Assembly (NCBI RefSeq): GCF_036884655.1
Contig: NC_088340.1
Coordinates: 27,329,501-27,393,500, forward strand
From: Musa acuminata AAA Group
Taxonomy: Eukaryota > Streptophyta > Magnoliopsida > Zingiberales > Musaceae
Direction: 5' to 3'
Length of the DNA stretch: 64,000 nucleotides
Below, piece by piece: positions 8,781-19,297 of this stretch. Numbering within the stretch: the first letter of the stretch is position 1; the number at the start of each line of letters is the position of its first letter. The notes beneath the pieces were generated by a model. It made no database searches and was not told where the DNA came from. It saw only the letters and a program-made list of their open reading frames with translations. Both the position numbers and the translations under genes were made by a program.

Positions 8781-11411
8781 TCAGGAACAATTTAATATGC
8801 CTAGTTCCCTTCTAATGAATTCAAATTGTTTTTCATTTAAGGCTTTCATAAAAATATCTGCCAATTGATGCTTTGTGTCAATAAATTCTAAAACAACATT
8901 ATTGTTAAGGACATGATCGCGTATGAAATGATGCCTAATATCGATATGCTTAGTTCTAGAGTGCTGAATTGAATTTTTGGTAAGACATATAGCACTAGTA
9001 TTATCACATTTTATGGGAACATTTTTGAAGTGAATTCCATAGTCTTCTAATGTATTTTTCATCCAAACAACTTGTGCACAGCATGCACTCGCAGCAATGT
9101 ATTCGGCTTCCGCCGTGGATAGTGCAACTGAATTTTATTTCTTGGAAGTCCAAGAAACAAGTGCATGTCCTAAAAATTGGCATGTACCGGATGTACTTTT
9201 TCTATCTATCCTGCATCCGCCAAAATCGGCATCTGCATAAGCTATTAAATCAAAATTTTCAGATTTTGGATACCACAATCCTAAATTTGGAGTTCCTTTA
9301 AGATACCTCAATATTCTTTTAACACTCTTAAGATTAGATAATTTAGGGTTAGATTGAAACCTAGCGCAAAGTCCTACACTAAATATAATATCCGGTCTAG
9401 TCGCGGTGAGATAGAGTAGACTACCTATCATTCCCCTATATGTTTTATGATCGAAATTTTTACTATTTTCATCCATATCTAACTTAGTCGAAGTGCTCAT
9501 AGGGGTGTTTATTGCTTTTGAATTATCCATGTTGAATCGTTTTAACAATTCTAATGTATATTTAGATTGGTTAAGAAATATACCATCACTAAGTTGTTTG
9601 ATTTGTAATCCTAAAAAGAAAGTTAATTCACCCATTAAACTCATTTCAAATTCATGACTCATACATTTGGCAAATGATTCATATAGTGATTCATCCGAAG
9701 AGCCAAAAATAATATCGTCAACATAAATTTGTACAATAAGAAAATTATTTTCAAAATGTTTGATAAATAATTTAGTATCAACCTTGCCTTTGTTAAAATT
9801 ATTTAAAATAAGAAAGGAACTAAGCCTTTCTTACCAAGCTCTAGGAGCTTGTTTCAAGCCATAGAGAGCCTTAGTCAATTTGAATACATGGCTAGGAAGA
9901 AGAGAATTTTTAAATCCGGGAGGTTGTTCGACATATACTTCTTCAGAAATAAAACCATTCAAGAAAGCACTTTTGACATCCATTTGAAATAGTTTAAAAT
10001 TATTACTACTAGCATAGGTAAGGAGCATCCTTATGGCTTCTAATCGAGCCACGGGAGCGAAGGTTTCTTTGTAATCGATACCTTCTTCTTGGTTGAAACC
10101 TTTGACCACTAATCTAGCCTTGTTTCTAACCACGATACCATTTTTGTCTTGCTTGTTTCTAAAGACCCATTTAGTACCAATGACTAAATGGTCACTAGGT
10201 CTAGGAACAAGCTTCCATACCTTATTCCTCTCAAATTGATTCAATTCCTCTTGCATTGCAATAACCCAAAAATCATCTTTTATGGCCTCGTCAATGCATT
10301 TAGGTTCGATTTGAGAAAGGAAGACGGCGTTAGCACAAAAATTCTTGAAAGAGGAACGAGTTTGAACCCCTTTTGATGTATCTCCTATAATTAGCTCCTT
10401 TGGATGAGCATCTATATACTTCCATTCCTTGGGTAAGGAAATTTCGGAAGAAGGTGCATCCAAGTTGCTATTTTGAGTAGGGGGTTCATTTAATTTCAAA
10501 TTATCAAAACCAAGATCATCATCAAAATTATTTTTCTTTAAATTAGAAATTTCATTAAAAACTATATGAATAGACTCTTCTATTACTAAGGTTCTTTTGT
10601 TAAAAACCCGAAAAGCCTTAGAAACGGAAGAGTAACCAAGAAAGATGCTTTCATCGGATTTAGCATCAAATTTTCCTAAGGCATCCTTTTCATTCAAAAT
10701 AAAGCATTTACAACCGAAAACTTTAAAATAGGAAATATTTAGTTTTTTGTTATTCCATAATTCATAGGGAGTTTTTGATAGGGATGGTCTTATTAGGACC
10801 CTATTCATGATGTAGCAAGCCGTATTTACGGCTTCGGCCCAAAAATACTTAGGTAAACTATGTTCATTTAACATAGTTCTTGCCATTTCTTGTAGGTTTC
10901 TATTTTTTCTTTCAACTACTCTATTTTGTTGGGGATTTCTTGGAGTGGAGAAGTTGTGATTGTATCCATTAACTTCATAAAGATTTTGGAAATCACGGTT
11001 TTGAAATTCGCCACCGTGATCACTCCAAATTGATAAAATCATGAAGCCCTTTTCGTTTTGAGTGAGTTTACAAAATTTTATGAAGCACTTGAAGCAATCA
11101 CTTTTGTGGACTAAGAAATAGGTCCAAGTGTACCAAGTATAGTCATCCACAATTACAAACGCATATTTGCTTCCTCCTAGACTTGTTGTGTCAATTGGTC
11201 CGAATAAGTCCAAATGGATCAATTGTAGTGGTCTAGTGGTGCTAATTTGATTTTTTGGTTTGAAACTAGTTTTTATTTGTTTACCTAGTTGACATGCATC
11301 ACATACTTTGTCCTTAGTAAACTTCATATTTGGAATCCCTCGTACTAATTCTCTAGATGAGATCTTAGATATTAGTTTCATGCTTGCATGGCCTAATCTC
11401 CTATGCCAAAG
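8781..11411 (-). pseudogene. Inner element pol: integrase, reverse transcriptase, RNase H (three stops)
   Basis: In the sense direction it contains the GAG-pre-integrase zinc region and the integrase core ([26 protein letters not shown], then the Glu in [12 protein letters not shown]). The RT contains [21 protein letters not shown] and the YVDD active site (9714-9725). RNase H contains ADADFGG and ends at about residue GILNCS. The frame is cut by a stop at 11412-11414 (tag, where the homologue at 3241-4916 has tgg/Trp), a taa at 9831-9833 after APRAW, and a taa just after TSKK near 9132. It is otherwise well preserved, so inactivation is recent. Frames at 9831-11381, 9135-9662 and 8781-9062 are its pieces. 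Together with gag it would form the replication machinery. Confidence 0.9.
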
Positions 11412-12821
11412 CTAAGCATCATCATTTAGAGCGGAGAAGCACATTTCATTACTTAGTTCATCAAGGTTGATGGTGTAGACATTATTTTGTTTTAATGCAA
11501 TCATAGTCAAGTTATTGTTTAGTTTTTCGATAATACACATATTTGATTCGAATCTAACGATATAACTTTTATCGCATAGTTGACTAATACTCAAGAGATT
11601 ATGTTTCAATCCATCAACTAGTAAAACATCATCAATAGAAAAACTAAATTTGTTACCAATAGTTCCCTTGCCAATGATTTTGCCTTTGTTGTTGTCTCCG
11701 AAGGTGACGTACCCTTCTTCTTTGCTAGTGAGCATAGAGAAATGAGATGGATCTCCAGTCATATGTCTTGAGCATCCACTATCGAGATACCATCTCTTGC
11801 TCCTAGCTTGTGGGTTTGTCTCTTCTCCTAAAGCCATTAGCGCGTAATGAGCAACTTGCTCGGTGTTGGACTCCTCTTCTTCGGACGCGCTTGAATCATC
11901 CCACGTTGCCTTGAGTGCCTTCTTCTTTGATGTTCTCTTTTTGGCTTGAGGACAATCGTTCTTGTAGTGTCCCGGTTTTTTACACTCATAGCAAATCACT
12001 TGGTCCTTCTTTTGTTCAACTTTATTTTTTGTATTATTTTTAAATTTATTTTTTCTTAAATATTTTTTAAAATTTTGAGTCAAAAGTGCAATGTCATTGT
12101 CACTGTCCTCATCACTTGATGTTCCTTTCAAGTGATCTTCTTGTGATGTAAGTGCCATATCCTTCCTGTTCTTTGGAAGGGGGTTCTCGAGTTTGTCGTG
12201 AGCTTGATATGTCATTTCGTAGGTCATTAGAGACCCAATAAGTTCTTCAAGAGGGAATGTTTTGAGGTCCTTGGCCTCTTGAATGGCCGTAACTTTTGGA
12301 TCCCAACTTTTAGGAAGAGATCTTAAGATTTTGTTTACTAGTTCAAAGTTAGAAAAACCTTTACCAAGAGCTTTGAGTCCATTGATGACATCCGTGAAAC
12401 GGGCGTACATTTCTCCGATGGACTCACTTGGCTTCATTCGGAAAAGTTCATAAGAGTGCACAAGGATGTTGATTTTGGACTCTTTCACTCGGCTAGTGCC
12501 TTCATGAGTGACCTCAAGAGTTCTCCAAATATCAAAAGCCGAATCACAAATTGAAACACGATTAAACTCATTTTTATCTAGTGCACAAAACAAGGCATTC
12601 ATAGCCTTTGCGTTTAAAGTAAAAACCTTCTTCTCCGATTCATTCCATTCGCTCATCGGAAGAGAAGATTTTTGAAATCCGTTTTCGACAATAGTCCAAA
12701 GCTCGAAATCCACGGAAATGAGGAAGATCCTCATACGGGTCTTCCAATACATGTAATCCGACCCATTAAACATAGGTGGACGTGTGATAGAGTGTCCCTC
12801 ATGCATGCCGAAGTAAGCCAT
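11412..12821 (-). CDS. Inner element gag-protease fusion frame
   Basis: The 469-codon frame starts at ATG 12819-12821 shortly after the primer site. Residues 1 to about 200 are the copia Gag (N-terminal MFNGSDYMYWKTRMRIFL; KVTAIQEAKDL further on). A CCHC knuckle CX2CX4HX4C occupies residues 277-290 (CYECKKPGHYKNDC). The protease motif YLDSGCSRHMTGD has its catalytic Asp at residue 347, and the frame runs on into GAG-pre-integrase until a tag at 11412-11414. Unlike the outer element and the 51800-60576 element, it lacks about 490-580 bp between ALMALGEE and the protease. That gap lies exactly at a GT-AG intron of its relatives (junction 11819/11820), and Gag joins protease in frame. Family identity is secure; the splicing explanation is inference. 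Confidence 0.9.
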   Translation of the reverse strand: MAYFGMHEGHSITRPPMFNGSDYMYWKTRMRIFLISVDFELWTIVENGFQKSSLPMSEWNESEKKVFTLNAKAMNALFCALDKNEFNRVSICDSAFDIWRTLEVTHEGTSRVKESKINILVHSYELFRMKPSESIGEMYARFTDVINGLKALGKGFSNFELVNKILRSLPKSWDPKVTAIQEAKDLKTFPLEELIGSLMTYEMTYQAHDKLENPLPKNRKDMALTSQEDHLKGTSSDEDSDNDIALLTQNFKKYLRKNKFKNNTKNKVEQKKDQVICYECKKPGHYKNDCPQAKKRTSKKKALKATWDDSSASEEEESNTEQVAHYALMALGEETNPQARSKRWYLDSGCSRHMTGDPSHFSMLTSKEEGYVTFGDNNKGKIIGKGTIGNKFSFSIDDVLLVDGLKHNLLSISQLCDKSYIVRFESNMCIIEKLNNNLTMIALKQNNVYTINLDELSNEMCFSALNDDA

Positions 12822-12859
12822 CTCTCTTGGGTATTAAACCAAATATGAGAGTGAGCCTT

Positions 12860-12871
12860 GCTTTGATACCA
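12860..12871 (-). other. Primer binding site (initiator tRNA-Met type) of the inner element
   Basis: On the minus strand it reads TGGTATCAAAGC, two bases downstream of the LTR end. It matches the TGGTATCAGAGC complement of the initiator tRNA-Met 3' end with one change. Confidence 0.85.
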
Positions 12872-12873
12872 AT

Positions 12874-14121
12874 TGTTAGGATCGGAGCGGCACTAAGAGG
12901 GAGGGGTGAATTAGTGCAGCGGTGAAGTGCGATAAACTTTTCACGATTTAAACACTTTTCGAAAACTTCGTACGATAAAAGCAACGTTTTCGTTTAAAAC
13001 CGTTTCGATTGCGTTTTAACTTAAAGAGATAAGTAAGATAGAGACAAAGCAGTATAGCATTAAAGTGCAAATGGTTTGCAGTAATATAAATGACAATAAG
13101 TAAATACAAACTAGAGATCACGCCGATTTTACAATGGTTCGGTCGAATGACCTACATCCACTTGCGAGGCCCCTCTTCGATGAGGCTCCCACCTTCCACT
13201 AGCAAATCTCTTGAAAGGGAAGGGTAAATACCCCTCTTACAACTTTTACAAGTGGTTCACTCTCTTACAGATTTTCAGCAAGAAAGAAGGAGGTGAACAC
13301 TAGCAAATTGAAAACAAGACTAGCAAAGACTCTTCTAAGACTTTTCTCTCAATCACTTGCTGCTCAAAAAGTTATAATCTCAGCTGAGATTTGAGGGGTA
13401 TTTATAGGCCTCAAGAGGATTCAAATTTGGGCTCCAAATTTGAATTCTCATTGGGTTCCCGATGCTGGCGGTGCCACCGCCTATCAGTGGCGGTGCCACC
13501 GCCTATCAGTGTCAGACACTGACAGTGGACGGGCGGTGCCACCGCCCAGCTCTCGGGCGCTGGGCGGTGCCACCGCTTGGCTCTCGGGTGCTGGGCGGTG
13601 CCACCGCCAGACCCTACGGTTCACTTGTTGGGCTTCAAATTTAGCCCAAACCAACTCTAATTTTGGGCCCAATTGGCCCCTAACCAGGATATAGGATTAT
13701 CTCTTAATTCTAATCCTAATTACAAGTGAACTACATAACAAAAAAAAACATCCTAAGCAAGTTTTCAACCGCGAACGTCGAGTCTTGTTCCGACGAGCTT
13801 TCCGACGGACTCCCAACAAGCTCCCGAACTTGTGATGACTTTAATGAGTAGCCGAGCCTTCTCGGTGATCTCCGTGAACCTCCGACGACCTCTTCGGTGA
13901 ACTTTCGAAAATTCCGACAAGTTCCCGATTTCTTCTTGGTTGGTTCCGGCAGCATCTACGACGATTCTTCGGACTCTTAAACGTCCATCGAACTTGACTC
14001 TGGTATTCTTGCTTTGTGTTTTTTGGTTATCATAGTTAATCCTGCACACTTAACTCAATAATATGGATTAGATCAATTAACCCATCAATTGATTGTTATC
14101 ATCAAAATCCGAGATTCAACA
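12874..14121 (-). repeat. 5' LTR of the inner element
   Basis: 1248 bp, with the same TGTTGAATC...CCTAACA termini as 4917-6230. It contains the U5 hairpin (about 12888-12917), the GGTC/GACC hairpin (about 13141-13152), a minus-strand TATA box at 13399-13406 and a GGCGGTGCCACCGCC palindrome cluster at about 13468-13607. It is the likely promoter for the element. Confidence 0.93.
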
Positions 14122-14229
14122 CCCTTCTTCTTTGCTAGTGAGCACAGAGAAATAAGATGGATCTCCGGTCATGAGCCTTGAGCATCCACTATCAAGATAC
14201 CATCTCTTGTTCCTAGCTTATGAGTTTGT

Positions 14230-14719
14230 CTACTAATTTTGTCATTCATCATTGAATTATTTATAGTTTCTTTAGGAACCCATATTAACTTATGTGGACT
14301 AATTTTCTTAAATGGACATTTGTAAACAAGATGTCTGGATTTACATGAAAAGTTACATTTTAAATGAGGTGAAAGATGTAATGTGGGTCATTTAATGAAG
14401 GTGGTAGGATTTTAGTGAGATCCTCTCATAAAACCAATTCCACTTCTATTTGCGATGTGACCCTTGTTTGCAAGGATCTTGTCCAAGCCTTTGCTATAGA
14501 CCTTACCTTAAGTAGCAAATTCTCATTTTTTATTACTTCTAAGTGTTCCCACTTAGAGCATGGAGGAGTTTGAAGACTATTAAGCTTATTTTGTAGTAAG
14601 GCATGCTCTTTCTTTAATAGATTGAACTTCTTACTAACAGTTCTACACTCATCAAATAATTCATGAAAAGTAATAGAAAGTTCATCGAAAGATAAATATT
14701 TATTAATTAAATCACATAC
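14230..14719 (-). other. Gag-pol intron of the outer element
   Basis: The sense strand reads ...GAGAG|GTATGT at 14719 and ...TTAGTAG|ACAAAC at 14230. The inner element has exactly GAAGAG|ACAAAC at 11820/11819, so the 490 bp between donor and acceptor is what the inner copy lacks. The segment encodes the C-terminal Gag extension (coiled-coil-like, about 14460-14719) when unspliced. An AG is shared by both ends of the missing segment, so a microhomology deletion gives the same product. Confidence 0.65.
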
Positions 14720-15724
14720 CTCTCCTCTTAAAGTTATTAGTGCGAAGTTTGCTTCCTCTTTGTTGCTAGCTTCTTTATTCTCGGAATCACATGAGTTGTC
14801 CCAAGTCGCTTTTAAAGCTTTCTTCTTCTTTGGTTGCTTCTTCTTGGCTTGGGGGCATTCATTTTTGAAGTGCCCTAGCTTCTTGCATTCGTAGCATATT
14901 ACTTGGTCCTTTTTATGTTCAAGTTTGTTTTTGGTGTCATTTTTAAATTTTTTCTTTCTTATAAATTTTTTAAATTTTTGAGTTAAAAGTGCAATGTCAT
15001 CGTCACTGTCCTCATCACTTGATATTCCTTTCAAGTGGTCTTCTTGTGTTCTAAGTACTATATCCTTCCTGTTCTTTGAAAGGGGGTTCTCGAGCACTTC
15101 ATGAGCATGACCCGTCATTTCGTAGGTCATTAGAGACCCAATAAGTTCTTCGAGAGGAAATGTTTTAAGGTCTTTGGCCTCTTGAATGGCTGTAACTTTT
15201 GGATCCCAACTCTTTGGAAAGGATCTAAAAATTTTAGTTACTAGTTCAAAGTTAGAAAAATCTTTACCAAGAGCTTTGAGTCCATTGATGACATCCGTGA
15301 AACGGGTGTACATGTCTCCAATGGACTCACTTGGTTTCATCCGGAAAAGTTCGTAAGAATACACAAGAATGTTAATTTTGGACTCTTTCACTCGGCTAGT
15401 GCCTTCATTAGTGACCTCAAGAGTTCTCCAAATATTAAAAGCCGAATCACAAATCAAAACGCGATTAAATTCATTTTTGTCAAGTGCACAAAATAATGAA
15501 TTCATAGCCTTTGCGTTTAAAGTAAAAACCTTCTTCTCCAATTCATCCCATTCGCTCATCGGAAGAGAAGATTTTTGAAATCCATTTTCGATAATATTCT
15601 AAAGCTCAAAATCCATGGAAATAAAGAAGATCCTCATACGAGTCTTCTAATACGTGTAATCTGACCCATTAAACATAGGCGAACGTGTAATAGAGTGACC
15701 CTCTTGCATGCCGGAGTAAGCCAT
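14426..15724 (-). pseudogene. Outer element gag (unspliced form, degenerate start)
   Basis: Gag starts near 15722-15724 (ATG then AYSGMQEGHSITR) but has in-frame stops before residue 60. From 15559 an open 377-codon frame runs through the Gag core, the CCHC knuckle CYECKKLGHFKNEC (about 14877-14918) and a Lys-rich linker. It then reads across the donor site into a Leu/Lys/Glu-rich coiled-coil region (FDELSITFHELFDECRTV) found only in unspliced copies. Gag would package RNA in virus-like particles. Defective in this copy. Confidence 0.85.
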
Positions 15725-15776
15725 CTCTCTTGGGTATTAAACCAAATATGAGAGTGAGCCTTACTCTGATATCAAT

Positions 15777-17045
15777 TGTTAGCATCGGAGCAGCACTAAC
15801 AATGGGGGGGGGGGAGTGAATTAGTGTAACAGATTAAAACTCGTAAGTTTGAAATCAATTTCGTAAATGTATAGAGATTTCAATTCGACGAAGGATGACT
15901 TAGCTAAAATAGCTTGAGTAAAGGTAGTCAAGAGTAGGGAGATGAAAACCAAACGATTTGCAGCTAAGTAGAGAAATGGTTCAGAAAATTAAACACTCAC
16001 ACATTCAAGGAACACCACGATGTATAGTGGTTCGGTTAAATGACCTACATCCACTTTCGAAGCCTTCTTCGATGAGGCTCCCAACTTCCACTAGCAAATT
16101 ACTTTGAAGGGGAAGGACTAAATACCCCTCTTACAACCTTCTTACAAGTGGTTCACACTCTTACAGATTTTTTTCAAAGAGAAAGAGGGAGGTGAACACT
16201 TAAGCTATTGAAAACAAGACTTTGCTAGAGCTTTTTCTCACTTTCTAACTTCTCAAAAAGGTATTTTCTCTGCTAAAAATTGAGGGGTATTTATAGGCCC
16301 CAAGAGGATTCAAATTTGGGCTCCAAATTTGAATTACTTTTGGGTTTCCTAGTGCTGGCGGTGCCATCGCCTGTCAGTGGTGGTGCCATCGCCTGTCAAT
16401 GTCTGACATTGACAGTGTACTAGTGGTGCCACCACCGGACCTCTCAGGTTCTAGGCGGTGCCATCGCCTGGACTATTCCAGCTCACTGGTTAGGCTCCAA
16501 ACTTGGCCCAAACCAGTCCAAACTCGGGCCCAATTAGCCCCTAACCAGGTTATAGGATTAACCCTTAATCCTAACCTAAATTATATGCAAACTATGAAAT
16601 TAAGACATAGCCCTAAGCAAATTTTTAACCGACAATGTTGAGTTTCCTTCCAATGAGCTTTCCGGCAAACTTTTGGTGGACTTCCGATACACCCTCAGAT
16701 TTCTTCCAACAGACTCCTAATAGACTCTCGGTCTTGTGGCAAGTTCAACGAGTCTTTAGCAAGTATCCGAACCTTCTCGATGATCTCCTGAACCTCCGAT
16801 GATCTTTCCGGCGGACTTTCGAAAACTTCGGCAAGTCCTTGATTCTTTCTCGGTTGGTTCCAACAACACTTCTGATGATTCTTCGAACTTTCGACGGACT
16901 CTCGAACACCCATCAAACTTGACTATGGTAAACTTGCTTTATGTCTTCAAGCTATCATAATTAATCCTGTACACTTAACTCAATAATATGGATTAGATCA
17001 ATTAACCTATCAATTGACTTCATTATCAAAATCCGAGATTCAACA
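15777..17045 (-). repeat. 5' LTR of the outer element
   Basis: 1269 bp with sense-strand termini TGTTGAATC and GCTAACA. It carries the same modules as the other LTRs: a palindrome cluster (about 16354-16470, more degraded, with GGTGCCATCGCC forms), a TATA box near 16285, the GGTT/TGACC hairpin near 16030, and a U5 hairpin whose loop is a G tract (15801-15811 on plus). It is followed directly by gypsy sequence at 17046. Confidence 0.9.
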
Positions 17046-17735
17046 CTCTCATGGTGATAATTCAAAGAAGGACTACTGATCCGCTTTGGATCAATCGATT
17101 ACAAGAACATTAACGAACAACTAGCAAAGATCCGACAAACCTCCACCATTCAGGAGTACCAAACCAGATTTGAAAGGATATCTAATTAAACTCATGATTG
17201 GTCTAAAAAATAGCTATTAGGGACCTTCATCGAGGGCTTGAAGCCAGAGATCCGGGGAGAAATTAGAACATGACAACCGTACATGCTTATGGCAGCCATC
17301 TCTTTTGTACGACTTCAAGAGGAACAATTGAACCATGAAGCCCAGAGGACTAGAATCACTCCCCAACCAGCAATATTGAAGCCCTCAGCCACCCCTACTA
17401 TCATCCAAGCCCCTACACCAAAAGGGTTGACAAGAGAAGAGCTTCGGGAGCAATCTGCAAAGGGGTTCAAACTTCTTGTGATTGAACCAGTAGAAGAAGA
17501 GGTCATTGAACATCCAAAAGAGAGCCTTGGACATGAAGAAGAAGATGCGGAAGAAGAGCCACAACCGACCAACCATGCACTAGCTGGCTACTCAAACCCG
17601 CAAATGATGAAAGTTGGAGGCTTTCTCAAACAACAACCTATCACTATTCTCATCGACTCGGGTAGCATTAATAACTTCCTAAATAGTAAGGTTACTGCTC
17701 AGATGGCGCTCCACATCGAAGGTTGTAGCAAATTC
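17046..17735 (+). pseudogene. Ty3/gypsy chromovirus-like gag and start of protease
   Basis: The fragment begins inside the gag domain (RFGSIDYKNINEQLAKIRQT in broken frame, then EYQTRFERIS), passes a Pro/Glu-rich linker (17283-17590) and enters the retropepsin domain with the active site DSGSINNF near 17656. No CCHC knuckle is visible between gag and protease, where this family usually has one. The frame is broken at 17735 by the gag-only copia element and resumes in frame at 24175 when one copy of the target duplication is removed. The 5' LTR and gag start are absent because the outer copia LTR abuts at 17045. Confidence 0.85.
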
Positions 17736-19297
17736 TGTTAGGAAAAGAGTCGGCACTAAGAGGAGCGGTGAATTAGTACATCGGTAAAACTTACGTCGGT
17801 TTAAAACTTTGTTGCGATTAAATCTATTTCCGATGAAAAACTATTTCATAAAGGTATTAACTTTGAAAGTATATGGAAGAGCATAGTGGATGTAAAACAA
17901 GTAAAGTGGTTTGCAGTAAAGTAAATTACACAAGAGAAACGCAAACCAGATTTTTATAGTGGTTCGGTCGTCGTGACCTATATCCACTTCACCGATTCCT
18001 CTTCCATCAAGGCTACCAGCATCTACTATTGGTCTTCTTTCAATAAGAGAATACCAACTACCCTTTTACACCCCTCTTCTCCTTTTCATAGGTTTAGGAG
18101 ACAACCTTTTACAGCCCTCTTTAATAAGATATCCCTATCACACCTCCCTTAGAACTCTCTCTAAGCTTGGGCAGGAGGGAACTCAACTTTCTAAGGTTTA
18201 CAACATTAGAATCACAAGGTTTTGCTCAATATTTCTTAGTTTTCTATGCAGGAAGAGCAAGGGTATTTATAGACCCCAAATGGATCCAAATTTGAAGCCC
18301 AAAATTTCAAGGTACGGGTGGTACCACCGCCTGCACTGGGCGGTACCATCACCCAGACTAGTGGTACCACCACCCAGATAGTCTTGGAGACTGAGTCTGG
18401 GCAGTACCACAGCCCAGATTGATGGTACCACCACCTGACATAGTCTCGGAGACTGTGCCACGATGGTTTCACCTATTTGGTCACTATTTGGGCCTTTATT
18501 TGGGCCTTTCTCTTCGCCCAACATAGCCCAAACTTGATCCAATTGTCCTCTAATTGGGTTGACCTAATTATAATCCCATTTATGTGCTAACTATGAATTT
18601 TAAGATATTTACTAAGCTAAACAAAGTCCGTAAGTCTAGGTTTCTTCAAGCAAACTTCCGATGATCTCTCGGCAATGTTCCAGCGGACTCTCGGCAAGCT
18701 CCTGAACTTCACGATGATCTTCTTAGAGAGTTCCAATGAGCTTCTTTGGCAAGCTCCTAGACTTCTCGATAAATTCCTGTAGATCTTTTGACGAACGTCC
18801 AAACTTCCGACGAACTCTCGAACTCCCAACAAAATCACGTTCTTGACTCCGGGATTTCATTTTGCTTTATGCCTTGCTATCATAGTTAATCCTGCACACA
18901 TAAAACACACTTAAATCTAGACAATTATTACTAAACATGAATCATGTTGTCCGGCATGTCATTGGTCCATCGACGCTTCGACCGATTCTTCGACGCATCG
19001 TCCTCTCTTGCGACCTATTGCCCAATCGGCTAGTTGACCTCCGCAACTCCAATTTTCTTGACGTAATATCTGCTCTTCTTAGCTCGATGCCTGAATCCAT
19101 AGCCCGAAGCCTTCTATCGATACGTCATCCGATCCTCCGACTAGACGTCCAATCTTTTGACATGTTCCACTGTCCCAACATAATTCTTCCTGCTTTAATT
19201 GTCTCATCTTGATCGAAGCATCCTGCATCACTCAAAATGTAGATCAATTCATAAACACTTATCGATTAGTTTCATCATCAAAATTTGAGATTCAATA
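17736..19297 (-). repeat. 3' LTR of the gag-only element
   Basis: 1562 bp; sense termini TATTGAATC (TG changed to TA) and CCTAACA. The U3 palindromes here are of the GGTGGTACCACC type (about 18310-18440), not the GGTGCC type. A TATA box lies near 18265. The GGTC/GACC hairpin is near 17966 and the U5 hairpin near 17752. Confidence 0.9.

Larger units (their letters stand above)
4917..14121 (-). mobile_element. Inner full-length Sirevirus-like Ty1/copia retrotransposon with an extra gene
   Basis: A complete 9.2-kb element is bounded by two LTRs (4917-6230 and 12874-14121, in plus-strand order 3' then 5') and flanked by the target duplication ccctt at 4912-4916 and 14122-14126. Order in the sense direction: 5' LTR, initiator-Met primer site, gag-protease, integrase-RT-RNase H, an extra 371-codon gene, noncoding zone with polypurine-like repeats, polypurine tract, 3' LTR. 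It sits inside a related element of the same orientation. Gag and protease lie in one frame with no gag-pol intron, unlike its relatives. Three premature stops in pol (11412-11414, 9831-9833 and one just after 9135) suggest it cannot move on its own. The LTRs differ by small indels, including an extra 43-bp tandem unit near 4975-5045 and an extra GGCGGTG unit near 5575, with few substitutions, so insertion was fairly recent. Confidence 0.93.
14122..17045 (-). mobile_element. Outer Sirevirus-like copia element: 5' half (gag, intron, 5' LTR)
   Basis: This is the gag-side half of the element whose pol half lies at 3241-4916. The sequence cccttcttctttgctagtg at 14122 resumes exactly the protease region broken at 4916, and the repeated ccctt is the inner element's target duplication. 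It comprises the protease N-terminal part, an intron-like segment, gag with stops, a primer site (about 15762-15773, minus strand TTGATATCAGAGT) and the 5' LTR at 15777-17045. The LTR abuts a chromovirus-like gypsy gag at 17046, so the outer element had inserted into that gypsy element. Its own target duplication cannot be checked because the left end is lost. Confidence 0.88.

Noticed and set aside
14230..14719. Interpreting the gag-pol gap simply as a random deletion in the inner element
   Set aside because: Kept only as an alternative: the exact GT...AG limits, the restored frame, and an independent copy with strong splice signals and correct phase favour splicing.
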